A stretch of DNA of 35,429 nucleotides, from assembly GCA_003202005.1 (NCBI GenBank), contig QJJF01000022.1, positions 1 through 35,429 on the forward strand, in the 5' to 3' direction. The DNA is from Williamsia faeni (GTDB lineage: Bacteria; Actinomycetota; Actinomycetes; Mycobacteriales; Mycobacteriaceae). Below, in pieces: positions 1 to 8,812 of this stretch. A program made the translations under genes and the position numbers. Position 1 is the stretch's first letter. Each line of letters opens with the position of its first letter. A model generated the notes under the pieces. It was not told the origin of the DNA. It saw nothing but the letters and a program-made list of their open reading frames with translations, and made no database searches.

Positions 1-3
1 CCT

Positions 4-1023
4 ATGATCGACACCGCAAAACTCGCAGCCTGGATGGACGAGCAGAACCTGCCAGGAAAGGGCGAACCGCTGGAGGCCAAGTTCCTCTCCGGCGGCACGC
101 AGAACGAAATCTACAAGCTCACCCGCGGGGAACATGTTTCGGTGATCCGGATGCCGCCGGCAGCCGCACCAGCCAACCGTGACGACGGCATCATGCGCGA
201 ATGGCGCATCATCGAGGCCCTCGACGGCACCGATGTGCCCCACACCAAGGCCATCGCGGCCTGCTCGGACACTACAGTTCTCGGCCGGGCCTTCTACCTC
301 ATGGGATACGTCGACGGCTGGTCGCCGATGGACAACAAGAAGTGGAAAGAACCGTTCACCTCGGACCTCGAACTGCGAAAAGGGTTGGCGTATCAGCTGG
401 CCGAGGGCATCGCGTTGCTGTCGAAGGTCGACTGGAAAGCCCAGGGTCTCGGCGATCTGGGCCGGCCCGACGGTTTCCACGAACGCCAGGTGTCCCGGTG
501 GACACGGTTCTTCGACCGGATCAAGACCCGTGAACTCGAGGGCATGACCGAGGCCACCGCCTGGCTCAACGCCCACAAACCGCTCGACTACATTCCCGGC
601 CTCATGCACGGCGACTACCAGTTCGCCAACGTGATGTTCAAAGAAGGCGCACCGGCCCAACTCGCCGCAATCGTGGACTGGGAAATGGGCACCGTCGGCG
701 ATCCGAAGCTGGACTTGGCCTGGATGGTCCAGGGCTGGCCCGAGGACACCAACGGACCCGAGGCCGCCACCGCCAGCTATGTCGACCTATCCGGAATGCC
801 CTCGCGCGACGAGATCATCAATTACTACTCCAAGGTCTCGGGCCGTCAGGTCGACGACCTGGACTACTACCTGGTTCTCGCCAAATGGAAGCTCGCGATC
901 ATTCTCGAACAGGGCTTCCAGCGCGCCGGTGATGACATCAAACTGCAGGCCTACGGTCCGGTCATCGAAAAACTGATGCGTTCGGCCGCCGAGTTCGCAG
1001 AAGTCAGCGACTACAGATCATGA
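4..1023 (+). CDS. APH-like phosphotransferase family protein (acyl-CoA metabolism type)
   Basis: This is a 339-residue protein of the aminoglycoside phosphotransferase/choline kinase fold. The catalytic loop HGDYQFAN begins at His202, with the catalytic Asp at 204, and the metal-binding Asp lies in IVDWEMG (Asp225). The N-terminal part has the family's SGGTQNEIYKL nucleotide-loop pattern. Members of this subgroup usually sit beside acyl-CoA dehydrogenase or enoyl-CoA hydratase genes and resemble the N-terminal kinase domain of ACAD10/11, which phosphorylates hydroxyacyl-CoA. That role, rather than antibiotic resistance, is inferred here from the context. The stop codon overlaps the ATG of the next gene (ATGA), so the two are probably translationally coupled. 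The start is only three bases inside the window, so no ribosome binding site is visible and an upstream start cannot be excluded. Confidence 0.85.
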   Translation: MIDTAKLAAWMDEQNLPGKGEPLEAKFLSGGTQNEIYKLTRGEHVSVIRMPPAAAPANRDDGIMREWRIIEALDGTDVPHTKAIAACSDTTVLGRAFYLMGYVDGWSPMDNKKWKEPFTSDLELRKGLAYQLAEGIALLSKVDWKAQGLGDLGRPDGFHERQVSRWTRFFDRIKTRELEGMTEATAWLNAHKPLDYIPGLMHGDYQFANVMFKEGAPAQLAAIVDWEMGTVGDPKLDLAWMVQGWPEDTNGPEAATASYVDLSGMPSRDEIINYYSKVSGRQVDDLDYYLVLAKWKLAIILEQGFQRAGDDIKLQAYGPVIEKLMRSAAEFAEVSDYRS

Positions 1024-1802
1024 CCACCAGCACCGGGACCGCGACCGCGACCGACGAACTCATCACAGAGCGGCGCGGGGCCGTCCTGGTCCTGCGCCTG
1101 AACCGCCCCGAAGCCCGAAATGCAATGACCGGCAGTCTACTTCGCGGTATCGGTAGCGCCGCACTCGAAGCCGAAGCCGACCCGGAAATCCGTGCTGTCG
1201 TCCTGACCGGCACCGGCGACCGCGCGTTCTGCGCAGGCATGGACCTACGCGACTTCGCCGACGGTGGCGACTTCACGTCCGAAGGCTTCACCCGCCTCGC
1301 CGCCGGCAACCTCTCCGTACCGGTGATCGGTGCCGTCAACGGCATCGCCATCGGCGGTGGCCTCGAACTCCTCCTCGGTTGCGACATCATCGTCGCGTCG
1401 TCCGCCGCCAAGTTCGGGTTGCCCGAGATCAAACGCGGGTTGTTCCCGGCCGGCGGCGGGACCGCCCTCGGAACCCGAATCCCACTGGGTATCGCCTTGG
1501 AGATGACTCTCACCGGCGACTACTTCACTGCCGAGCGGGCTTACGAAATCGGTTTGATCAATGCCGTTGCGGCACCAGAGGATGTGCTCAACACCGCAAT
1601 CGGCTACGCCGAACGTGTTGCGGCCAACGCCCCCCTGGGCCTGGCCGCCTGCAAAGAACTCGTCCGACTCTCCATCACCGACGCCGCGGCCGCCGAAAAG
1701 CGACTCACCCAGCAGCAGGAGATCGTCTTCCGCAGCAGTGATGCCAAAGAAGGTGCCCTGGCGTTCATCGAGAAGCGCGAACCGAACTGGCAGGGACGGT
1801 AG
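1020..1802 (+). CDS. Enoyl-CoA hydratase/isomerase family protein
   Basis: This 260-residue crotonase-fold enzyme would hydrate an enoyl-CoA in a beta-oxidation-like step. The oxyanion-hole segment CAGMDLRDF is present. Both glutamates used by classical hydratases are visible: Glu116 in GGGLELLLGCD and Glu136 in GLPEIKRG, separated by the usual 20 residues. The C-terminus EKREPNWQGR is typical of the family. The start overlaps the stop of the phosphotransferase by four bases, which marks a shared operon. It is followed by 544 bases without a clear gene, so the two-gene unit may end here. Substrate specificity cannot be read from the sequence. Confidence 0.93.
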   Translation: MTTSTGTATATDELITERRGAVLVLRLNRPEARNAMTGSLLRGIGSAALEAEADPEIRAVVLTGTGDRAFCAGMDLRDFADGGDFTSEGFTRLAAGNLSVPVIGAVNGIAIGGGLELLLGCDIIVASSAAKFGLPEIKRGLFPAGGGTALGTRIPLGIALEMTLTGDYFTAERAYEIGLINAVAAPEDVLNTAIGYAERVAANAPLGLAACKELVRLSITDAAAAEKRLTQQQEIVFRSSDAKEGALAFIEKREPNWQGR

Positions 1803-2346
1803 CACCCTGATGTGACTGACTCCGTTGCGATGAACCACCATGGGTCGCACACTTCGAACACGCGGCAGCCCCGATACGAACCTCAGGAGAAATGACCTCA
1901 CCGAGAACAAGACCAATTCGACAACAGGCAACGGGTCCAGATCAGCCATGCTCATCGAACAACCGATACCGCGAATTCATCGCCGGTGCACGAACTCTCT
2001 TGCGTTAGTGAATCTTTCACGATTGGGGTTCTCAATCAATTTCTCCAGAAACGTCTCACTCAACCCTGCCGGCGGGTATGGTTTTGTCCAGATCAGTGAT
2101 TTGCGCCATGGAAGCCGTGCATCCTATAGCTGCCCAAATATCTGGGTGAGAATCGACCAAGAATCCGGCACGGGCTTATCGAGAACGTCGACGCTTCAGC
2201 AACGTCGGTGCGCAGCGCAACCAACCTGAAACCCGCCGAGCGCTACGCACCCGGTGGAGTCCCCCACCAGTGCTGTCCAGTAATACCGAACCGAATCGCA
2301 ACGGGCCCGAAATAGCACCGTGATTCAGCTACGAATTGAGGAAACT
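1803..2346. other. Intergenic region before the ferredoxin-P450 pair
   Basis: I see no convincing gene in this stretch. The open frame at 1840-2229 has no family resemblance and no ribosome binding site. A loose promoter-like pair, TTGCGC at 2101-2106 and TATAGC at 2125-2130 with 18 bases between, could drive the ferredoxin and P450 genes. This is weak evidence only. Confidence 0.3.
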
Positions 2347-2598
2347 GTGAAGGTAAAGGTCGATCCAGAACTATGCCAAGGGCACACTTTGTGCGCGATG
2401 GCTGCGCCAGATGTGTTCGAGCTGAGCGATATCGATGGCCACGCCACGGCAATCGTCGGTGATGTTCCTGCCGATCTCGAGGAGAGGGTGCGAGAAGCTG
2501 TCCGCTCCTGCCCGGAGCAGGCAATCACCACCGATGCGAGCAACGTCCGGTCCGTGAGCGCCACCGCAGACAAGTCACCAGAGAGGACAACGCGATGA
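2347..2598 (+). CDS. [3Fe-4S] ferredoxin, P450 redox partner
   Basis: This small ferredoxin has about 83 residues from a GTG start. The start is chosen because GAGGAA lies just upstream and MKVKVDPELCQGHTLC is the usual beginning of the family; an ATG-type extension to 2320 is possible but less likely. Three cysteines are visible, Cys10, Cys16 and Cys55, in the pattern C-x2-H-x2-C ... C-P. The histidine in place of the second cysteine indicates a [3Fe-4S] cluster, as in ferredoxins that pass electrons to actinobacterial P450s. The stop overlaps the ATG of the P450 gene, so the two are translationally coupled and almost certainly partners. No ferredoxin reductase gene is in the window, so a housekeeping reductase is presumably used. 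Confidence 0.92.
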   Translation: MKVKVDPELCQGHTLCAMAAPDVFELSDIDGHATAIVGDVPADLEERVREAVRSCPEQAITTDASNVRSVSATADKSPERTTR

Positions 2599-3944
2599 GC
2601 ACCGACAACGTTGCAGCACCAACCGATCACAGGTCACCCGTATTCCAGTTCGACCGGCATGCAGCGGACTACCGCGACAACTTTGCAGACATCACCGAGG
2701 AGATGCAGTCGACGTGCCCGATGGCCTGGTCTGACACGCACGGCGGGCATTGGGTGGCGGCAGGTGCCGAAGAGGTCTTCACACTCGCCCGGTCGGCCGG
2801 ATTGTCAAATGACAACGACATCAAGGGAATCCGTCGGGGATACAAGGGGATCATGATCCCGACTGCGGTGAGGTCGGCCGGGCGCGTCCGTGGCGGCATC
2901 CTGGAAATGGATGATCCCGAACATCGCGAGTTCCGCGCGGTCCTCAATCCCTACTTGTCTCCTGCGGCCATCAAGAAGTGGGTTCCGATCATCGACGAGG
3001 TGATCCGAGCCAGCCTCGATGAGAGGATCGAGTCGGGCAGCATCGACTTCATCGATGATCTGGCCAATATCGTTCCGGCAGTCATCACGCTGGCCATGCT
3101 GGGCATACCGGTTGTCAAGTGGACCGCCTACTGCGAACCTGTGCATGCTGCCATGTACACCCCGCCGGATTCGCCCGACATTCAGCGGATCAGTGCGCTG
3201 CACCAAGCCATGGGCGAAGACCTCCTGCTCAATCTCCATGAAATCCGGGAGAACCCGCGGCCCGGGCTCGTCGACGCGATTGCCCGAGCCACCATCAACG
3301 GGGAGAAGCCGGACGATTTCGAGCTTCTCGGTGTCATCAGCCTCCTCATCGGAGGAGGGTTCGACACGACCACGGCACTGACGTCGCATTCGCTCGAATG
3401 GTTGTCACAGAACCCCGACCAACGCGAGATTCTCAGCCGGGACCGGGACACCATGCTGGACTCGGCGACAGAAGAGTTTCTGCGTTTCTTCTGTCCGACA
3501 CCTGGTGACGGCCGCACGTTCTCCGCCGACGGCGAAATCAACGGCATCGAGTTCAGGGAAGGTGAGCGGCTCTTCCTCTCGTGGGCGATGGCCAACCGGG
3601 ATCCTTCGGTCTTCGACGAACCCAACAAGGTCGATCTCGAACGCACGGCCAACCGGCATTTGAGTTTCGGGCTCGGTGTCCACCGCTGCATCGGCTCGAA
3701 CCTGGCGCGAACCGTGTTCAAGCGCATGCTCGTGGCAGTGCTCGATCGGATGCCGGACTATCACTGCGACCCAGAAGGTGCCGTGCACTACGACTCCATC
3801 GGCACGATCCAGGGCATGCGTCAGCTCCCGGCAACCTTCACCCCTGGCCCGCGAATCGGCGCCGGACTCGACGAGACGCTGGCGAAAATACAACAGATTG
3901 TCGACGAGCAGGAACTCGCCGCACCGATCACGGCACAGAAATAG
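2595..3944 (+). CDS. Cytochrome P450
   Basis: This is a 449-residue soluble bacterial P450. The heme-binding loop FGLGVHRCIG carries the proximal Cys365. The I-helix oxygen-activation motif is GGGFDTTT, with Asp257 and Thr258/259. A K-helix equivalent ExxR reads EEFLRF. There is no membrane anchor. It would hydroxylate a hydrophobic substrate using electrons from the ferredoxin encoded immediately upstream, with a 4-base overlap. The surrounding dehydrogenases and CoA enzymes suggest that the hydroxylated product is oxidised further. The C-terminus extends about 30 residues past the usual end, into an acidic tail. I cannot assign a CYP family number from the sequence alone. Confidence 0.95.
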   Translation: MSTDNVAAPTDHRSPVFQFDRHAADYRDNFADITEEMQSTCPMAWSDTHGGHWVAAGAEEVFTLARSAGLSNDNDIKGIRRGYKGIMIPTAVRSAGRVRGGILEMDDPEHREFRAVLNPYLSPAAIKKWVPIIDEVIRASLDERIESGSIDFIDDLANIVPAVITLAMLGIPVVKWTAYCEPVHAAMYTPPDSPDIQRISALHQAMGEDLLLNLHEIRENPRPGLVDAIARATINGEKPDDFELLGVISLLIGGGFDTTTALTSHSLEWLSQNPDQREILSRDRDTMLDSATEEFLRFFCPTPGDGRTFSADGEINGIEFREGERLFLSWAMANRDPSVFDEPNKVDLERTANRHLSFGLGVHRCIGSNLARTVFKRMLVAVLDRMPDYHCDPEGAVHYDSIGTIQGMRQLPATFTPGPRIGAGLDETLAKIQQIVDEQELAAPITAQK

Positions 3945-4078
3945 CGCTCGACGAGTCAGCGTGTTTCGCCTCACCTACACAAGTTTTCGGGTCGATTTCG
4001 AGTTCGAATGTCGCATCCGAGCGACCATTTTCGCGCGTGTCATCGCCGACACTTCGCGCAGCCAAGAAAGGATTTCCA

Positions 4079-5344
4079 ATGAACATTGACGACATGGTGA
4101 TGGTCAGCATCGACGACCACGTGGTCGAACCTGCCGACATCTTTGAAAAGCACTTCCCCAAGAGCCTCATGGACAAAGCACCCAAATTGACGGTCAATCC
4201 GAGAAACCCGCGGGTTCAGGCCTGGCAGTTCCAGGGCGAAGTGGTCGGCAGCTCCGGGCTCAACGCAGTCATCTCGTGGCCGAAGGGTGAATGGAGCATG
4301 GACCCTACCGGCTACGCCGAGATGCGGCCGGCTGTCTACGACATGGACCTGCGCGTGCGAGACATGGATGCCAACGGCATCCTCGCCTCCACCCTTTTCG
4401 CGACCTTCCCGGGCTTTGCGGGCACCCACCTGGCGAGCCTGCCGGACAAGAAGCTGTCCCTGGCGGCATGTAGGGCGTTCAACGACTGGGTTGTGGGTGA
4501 GGTCCCCGACGCCCATCCTGGCCGCTTCATCCCGCTGGGTATCCTCCCCTTCTTCGATGTCGACGAGTCGGTCAAAGAGGTTCATCGACTGGCTGCAATG
4601 GGTTGCCGGTCGATCAGTATCCCGGAGACGCCGTACGGGTCGGGCTACCCCGACTTCGCCTCCGGCTACTGGGACCCGATCTTCGCGACCTGCGTGGAGC
4701 ATGGCATCGTCCTGAGCCTGCATATCGGCGGCGGGTTCAGCCTGATCCAACGGCCAGACGGGGCCAACCTCGACAGCATGATGGTGTTGACACCATTGAT
4801 CTCCACGATCGCCGCAACCGACATCATGCTCAGCGGAGCCTTCCAGAAGTTCCCGGAACTCAAGATCGCGATGAGCGAGGGCGGCATCGGGTGGGTCGCA
4901 CCGTGGCTCGACCGGCTCGAGCGCAATATCGTCAATCAGTCGTGGACTGGATTCACGTTCCTACCCAAGGGCAAAACACCCACCGACGTGTGGCGAGACA
5001 ATTTCCTCGCCTGTTACATCACCGAGCCCAGTGGCCTCAGCAACCGCAACAAGTTGGGCATCGAGACCATCGCCTGGGAATGCGACTACCCGCACTCGGA
5101 CTCTACGTGGCCCCGTTCACCGGAGATCCTGAAAGCCGAGCTCGACGATTCGGAATGCTCGGACGACGAGATCAACAAGATCACCCATCTGAATGCCGCG
5201 AAGTTCTTCGGCTGGGATCCGTTCAAACATATTGCGCGCGAAGAGGCCACGGTGGGCGCACTGCGTGCTCGCGCCACCGATGTCGACATCCGCGAGACGT
5301 CCAAAGAGGAATACCGCCGCCGCTACGAACTGGCTGCCACGTAG
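4079..5344 (+). CDS. Amidohydrolase family 2 (TIM-barrel metal-dependent hydrolase)
   Basis: This protein of about 421 residues belongs to the amidohydrolase-2 superfamily, which includes decarboxylases and C-C or C-O hydrolases. The N-terminal SIDDHVVEP supplies the DxH-type metal site. LSLHIGGG in the middle and WECDYPHSDSTWP near the C-terminus supply the later metal or base residues. The ATG at 4079 follows AAAGGA at a good distance; the frame is open back to 3581, but that part overlaps the P450 gene out of frame and is not coding. Related proteins in mycobacteria and rhodococci lie next to P450, luciferase-like and SDR genes of catabolic islands. The reaction (hydrolysis, decarboxylation or retro-aldol cleavage) cannot be decided. 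Confidence 0.9.
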   Translation: MNIDDMVMVSIDDHVVEPADIFEKHFPKSLMDKAPKLTVNPRNPRVQAWQFQGEVVGSSGLNAVISWPKGEWSMDPTGYAEMRPAVYDMDLRVRDMDANGILASTLFATFPGFAGTHLASLPDKKLSLAACRAFNDWVVGEVPDAHPGRFIPLGILPFFDVDESVKEVHRLAAMGCRSISIPETPYGSGYPDFASGYWDPIFATCVEHGIVLSLHIGGGFSLIQRPDGANLDSMMVLTPLISTIAATDIMLSGAFQKFPELKIAMSEGGIGWVAPWLDRLERNIVNQSWTGFTFLPKGKTPTDVWRDNFLACYITEPSGLSNRNKLGIETIAWECDYPHSDSTWPRSPEILKAELDDSECSDDEINKITHLNAAKFFGWDPFKHIAREEATVGALRARATDVDIRETSKEEYRRRYELAAT

Positions 5345-5427
5345 TAGCAGTTCCGGCAACAGACAATTCCGAACGTCGGGGCATGCATCGAGCCATGCCC
5401 CACTCTGGCAGGGAAAGTGATTTTCAC

Positions 5428-6402
5428 ATGCGTGCAGCAGTCTGCTCGGACTATGGGACCCCCGAAGTCATCACGATCGAAGCGCGCCTCTCGCCCCCAC
5501 TGGAGGCGGGGCAGATCCGGATCCGCATCGAGTCCGCAGCCGTCAACTTCTCGGATGTGCTGCTGATAGCCAACACGTATCAGGTCAGCGTGCCGACGCC
5601 ATTCACTCCCGGCAGTGAGTTCGCCGGGGTGGTGGTAGAGGTCTCCGACGGCGTCGCTGCCGTCGCCGTGGGTGACCGTGTCACCGGCACCGGGTTCGTC
5701 GGTGCCTTCGCCGAGGAAATCATCATCGCCTCCGACAAGCTCACCCTCCGCCGGATCCCGGAAGGTGTGGAGACACGCACCGCTGCGGCGTTTGGTGTGG
5801 CCCATCGGACGGCGTACCACACGCTCCGGTCGGTGGCGCGTCTCAAGTCGGGAGACGAATTGATCGTGCTCGGCGCCGGTGGCGGCGTGGGCATTGCGGC
5901 CGTGCAACTCGGCGTTGCGCTCGGCGCAACAGTCACCGCAGTTGCGTCGAGCACCCAGAAGCTCGACGTGGCAGCCTCGTACGGCGCGAGTCACCTCGTC
6001 AACCATCGCACAGACGATCTGCGCACCGCACTGAAGGCTGCACTCCCCCAAGGCGCCGATATCGTTGCTGATCCGGTGGGCGGCGACCTGTCCGAGCCGG
6101 CACTGCGGGCACTACGCCCGGGCGGCCGTTTCGTCACGATCGGGTACGCGTCCGGTGTCATTCCGAAGATTCCACTCAACCTGGTCTTGGTGAAGGGTGT
6201 GCAGGTCAACGGTTTCCAGTTCAAGGACATCCCGCCGGAAGAATTTCGCCGGAATGAGGCCGAGCTCACCGAACTACTCGTTTCCGGTCGTGCGGTCCCG
6301 CACATCGGTGCAGAGTTCCCACTCGACAAGACCGCAGACGCCCTCCGGATGGTGGCAGATGGTCAGGCCATCGGAAAAGTACTCATCGACCTGACAGCCT
6401 GA
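5428..6402 (+). CDS. NADPH:quinone oxidoreductase family (zinc-free MDR) protein
   Basis: This is a 324-residue medium-chain dehydrogenase/reductase. It has the N-terminal GroES-like domain (VNFSDVL, GSEFAGVVVEV) and a Rossmann domain with LGAGGGVGIAAVQLG for NADPH binding. The structural and catalytic zinc cysteines of alcohol dehydrogenases are absent. It therefore fits the QOR/enoyl reductase subgroup, which reduces conjugated enones or enoyl-CoAs. The ATG at 5428 is supported by GGGAAAG upstream; the longer open frame to 4603 lies over the amidohydrolase and is a shadow. It probably belongs to the same transcription unit as the amidohydrolase, 83 bases upstream. Confidence 0.9.
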   Translation: MRAAVCSDYGTPEVITIEARLSPPLEAGQIRIRIESAAVNFSDVLLIANTYQVSVPTPFTPGSEFAGVVVEVSDGVAAVAVGDRVTGTGFVGAFAEEIIIASDKLTLRRIPEGVETRTAAAFGVAHRTAYHTLRSVARLKSGDELIVLGAGGGVGIAAVQLGVALGATVTAVASSTQKLDVAASYGASHLVNHRTDDLRTALKAALPQGADIVADPVGGDLSEPALRALRPGGRFVTIGYASGVIPKIPLNLVLVKGVQVNGFQFKDIPPEEFRRNEAELTELLVSGRAVPHIGAEFPLDKTADALRMVADGQAIGKVLIDLTA

Positions 6403-6511
6403 CACCGGTTCACCATCACAACAACAATTTCGGAAGTTCGGGAACGGTGTTGCCGGGCTACGCTTTTGCGAGATCATCGTTCTCAAACAATGAATGGAGT
6501 GTGCTGTTGCT

Positions 6512-7294
6512 ATGGGATACGACCTGGGCGCCAACGGTTTACGGTTCGAGCGCGAGGGCTCGATCGGATGGTGCACCATCGATCGCCCTTCCGCTCGAAA
6601 CGCATTCACCCCGGCGATGTATTACGGATTGAAACGAGCGGTCCGCCTCGTCAACTCCGATCCAGATCTGGCCGCGCTGATCATCACCGGAGTCGACGAC
6701 GTATTTGCACCCGGCGGCGATCTGGGCGGACGCACCGAGCCTGGTGACAATCTGCCGGAGGGCCTTTCGGGCATCGACATCGTGCCATTCCTGACAATCC
6801 GAGACAGCCGCGCACCAGTCATTTCCGCCGTCAACGGAATCTGCCAAGCCGGCGGACTACTGGTTGCGATGATGTCCGACATCGCAGTCGCCAGCGACCG
6901 GGCCACGTTCCGGGTGCCCGAACTGCTGCGCGGAATCCCGGACGCAACCTTCGCGGCCGCCTTGCCCGCACATATCGGACTCGCAGCAGCACGCGATTTG
7001 ATATTGTCCGCACGCAAGTTCGATGCTGCCGAGGCACTTCGGCTCGGGGTGATCTCCAGGGTGGTGCCGCACGAAAACCTGAGGTCGGCTGCGCTCCAGG
7101 CAGCGCGTGAGATATTGCAGTCGGCGCCCATCGCCCGGGCTCAGGTCAAGCGAATGCTCAACGAGCGATACGGGCTCTTCGACTACGAGACAATGTTCGG
7201 TGCGCTCGAAACTTCGCCGGAACCGCGCGAGGGGATGCGGGCCTTCATGGAAAAGCGTAATCCGAATTGGATTCCAGCGAATCTACCGAGCTGA
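6512..7294 (+). CDS. Crotonase-fold protein lacking one catalytic glutamate
   Basis: This is a 260-residue member of the enoyl-CoA hydratase/isomerase superfamily. The oxyanion motif reads VFAPGGDLGG and the active-site helix reads GICQAGGLLVAMMSD. At the position of the first hydratase glutamate there is Leu117 (codon at 6860), while the second, Glu137 in VPELL, is kept. A protein with a single glutamate is more likely an isomerase, dehalogenase, hydrolase or retro-Claisen type enzyme than a simple hydratase; that is inference from the family. The start is taken at ATG 6512 (MGYDLG); an in-frame ATG at 6494 would add six residues. A strong terminator follows 12 bases after the stop. Confidence 0.88.
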   Translation: MGYDLGANGLRFEREGSIGWCTIDRPSARNAFTPAMYYGLKRAVRLVNSDPDLAALIITGVDDVFAPGGDLGGRTEPGDNLPEGLSGIDIVPFLTIRDSRAPVISAVNGICQAGGLLVAMMSDIAVASDRATFRVPELLRGIPDATFAAALPAHIGLAAARDLILSARKFDAAEALRLGVISRVVPHENLRSAALQAAREILQSAPIARAQVKRMLNERYGLFDYETMFGALETSPEPREGMRAFMEKRNPNWIPANLPS

Positions 7295-7306
7295 CATACA
7301 CATACT

Positions 7307-7342
7307 ATTCGAGGCCGTCATCCGGAGATGACGGCCTCGAAT
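7307..7342. terminator. Bidirectional rho-independent terminator
   Basis: This is a perfect 15-bp inverted repeat (ATTCGAGGCCGTCAT at 7307-7321 and its complement at 7328-7342) with a 6-base CCGGAG loop. GTTTTCT follows on the + strand, and A-rich sequence precedes the stem, giving T residues on the minus strand. It lies between the convergent ends of the + operon (stop at 7294) and the minus operon (stop at 7362), so it probably ends both transcripts. Confidence 0.9.
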
Positions 7343-7361
7343 GTTTTCTACCCCTATCCGA

Positions 7362-7685
7362 TCAACGCGGCTTGGTGTATTCCGACTTCACCGCCATGAT
7401 CCGCATTGTCGGGATCGGTCCGTAACTCAGCGAATCCGACATGTTCAATTGCTTCGCCGCCGCCGCAATATGAACATTTTCCTTTGCCTTGTGGGGATCA
7501 CCTTCGAGTTCGTAGAGCGTCACCGACGGACCTCCGTCTCCGTCCGCCGACGTGAGTCGAGTGCCACCGATAAATCCCTCGAGCGCAACGACCTCAGGTA
7601 TGTGAACCTCGTCGTACCACTTGTTGAACTCGTCCAACCGATCAGGATGAGAAGGATACGATTCGACCACCAGGTAGTGCTTCAT
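7362..7685 (-). CDS. EthD/dimeric alpha-beta barrel family protein
   Basis: This is a 107-residue protein with the ferredoxin-like alpha-beta barrel pattern: a starting strand KHYLVVESYP, a helix containing EFNKWYDEVHIPEVV, and later strands around GPSVTLYEL and TMRIMAVKSEY. The W-Y-D-x-x-H-I-P motif is characteristic of small EthD-like or monooxygenase-like proteins found in degradation clusters. They act as dimers, and their exact activity is often unknown. AGGAA lies before the ATG. It is the last gene of a short minus-strand operon after a deleted SDR and an intact SDR, and it ends at the shared terminator. Confidence 0.82.
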   Translation of the reverse strand: MKHYLVVESYPSHPDRLDEFNKWYDEVHIPEVVALEGFIGGTRLTSADGDGGPSVTLYELEGDPHKAKENVHIAAAAKQLNMSDSLSYGPIPTMRIMAVKSEYTKPR

Positions 7686-7726
7686 TGCGATTCCTAACTG
7701 TTAGAAGTATTGATAAATAGGGTCAT

Positions 7727-8030
7727 TCAGACTCGTACAACCCAGCCACCATCAATGTTGAGAGTGTGACCAGTCACCCAGTCACTGCCTGCCGAGACGA
7801 GGTACAGCAAACCTGGATTCAGCTCCTCCGGCTCCCCGAAGGGGAATGGAATGGCGTGCTTGACCATTTCCTTGAGCTGCGGCGGCGGCAGTGGCGGCAT
7901 CGAGGTTCACATCAGCCAGGACCACGGCTGCACCCGCCTCGGCGAGCCCCTTCGAATACGTACTGCCGATCCCTCCCCCGGCTCCGGTGACGATGGCCAC
8001 TTTGCCTTGCAACAACTGGTTCTCGGTCAT
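7727..8030 (-). pseudogene. Short-chain dehydrogenase with internal deletion
   Basis: The first 45 or so codons from ATG 8030 encode an intact SDR start: GKVAIVTGAGGGIG for the nucleotide site, followed by VVLADVNLDAAT. After an alanine-rich stretch the frame is lost. In another frame the DNA down to the stop at 7727 encodes an SDR C-terminus, with FGEPEELNPGLLYLVS and VTGHTLNIDGGW. About 150 residues, including the NNAG and YxxxK segments, are missing. An internal deletion near 7880-7895 has therefore joined the two ends out of frame, and the gene should be inactive. AAGGA is still present before the start. It lies 14 bases after the intact SDR of the same operon. Confidence 0.85.
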
Positions 8031-8044
8031 TGCTTCCTTCTTCG

Positions 8045-8812
8045 TTAGACTTTTCGGGTGACTCCACCGTCGACACGAATGATCGCGCCGGTGGTGAAAC
8101 TGGATGCGGCACTGGCGAGATGGAGCGCCAGTGGTCCGACTTCTTCCGGACGACCCATGCGGCGAAGTGGCACGAACGGCGCATCTTCACCCTCAGCCGG
8201 CGCCCAGGACTTGGAAATATCCGTCAGAAATGGACCGGGCAGAATGGCGTTGACTCGCACTGCCGGCGCAAATGCGTCGGCCAATCCGACTGTCAGAGCG
8301 TTGAGACCGGCCTTGGCACAAGCATAGGGTAACTCTCGGACGCTGGCGACGAGGGATCCGGCAGTACCGATATTGATGATGGAACCGCCGCCGTTCTCGG
8401 CCATATACGTTCCGGAACGCACGGCTAACCTGAAGGGTCCCTTCAGATTAACCCCCACAGTCTTGTCGTACAGATCCTCGGTGACGTCGTCGAGACTCTC
8501 ATACGGCGGTGACATACCGGCGTTGTTCACCAGCACATCGAGTCGCCCGAAGTGTTCCAGCGTCCGGTCGACCAGACGCTCACAGTCGTCCCAATGTCCG
8601 ACGTGACACGCGACCGGAAGTACTTTGCGCCCAGTCGATGCCATCACCTCGTCGGCGGCGCGCTCGCACGAGTCGAGCTTCCGGGATGCGATGACGATGT
8701 CGGCCCCCGCTTCGGCAAGGATTTGGGCAATCGCTCTACCGATGCCACGAGATCCACCCGTGACGATCGCAACTTTTCCGGTCAGGTCGTGGAGATTTTC
8801 TAAAGTGTTCAC
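8045..8812 (-). CDS. SDR family oxidoreductase
   Basis: This classical short-chain dehydrogenase has about 255 residues. It shows TGGSRGIG for NAD(P) binding, NNAG in the fourth strand, the catalytic YACAK motif, a proline-glycine pair in LPGPFLTD, and the C-terminal VDGG. It probably interconverts an alcohol or hydroxyacyl-CoA and the ketone. The start is uncertain: a GTG at 8812 is given, and a TTG at 8821 would add three residues; neither has a strong ribosome binding site. It is the first gene of the minus operon that continues with the deleted SDR and the EthD-like gene. It may have taken over the function of the deleted paralogue. Confidence 0.9.
   Translation of the reverse strand: MNTLENLHDLTGKVAIVTGGSRGIGRAIAQILAEAGADIVIASRKLDSCERAADEVMASTGRKVLPVACHVGHWDDCERLVDRTLEHFGRLDVLVNNAGMSPPYESLDDVTEDLYDKTVGVNLKGPFRLAVRSGTYMAENGGGSIINIGTAGSLVASVRELPYACAKAGLNALTVGLADAFAPAVRVNAILPGPFLTDISKSWAPAEGEDAPFVPLRRMGRPEEVGPLALHLASAASSFTTGAIIRVDGGVTRKV

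Noticed and set aside
4-1023. Aminoglycoside resistance gene
   Set aside because: The APH fold is present, but the sequence type and the overlap with an enoyl-CoA hydratase fit the acyl-CoA-linked subgroup, not resistance enzymes.
1840-2229. 129-codon open frame in the first intergenic region
   Set aside because: No ribosome binding site, no family resemblance and composition like random high-GC frames.
4603-5427. N-terminal extension of the MDR reductase frame
   Set aside because: It overlaps the amidohydrolase out of frame and has no protein-like features; ATG 5428 starts the family exactly.
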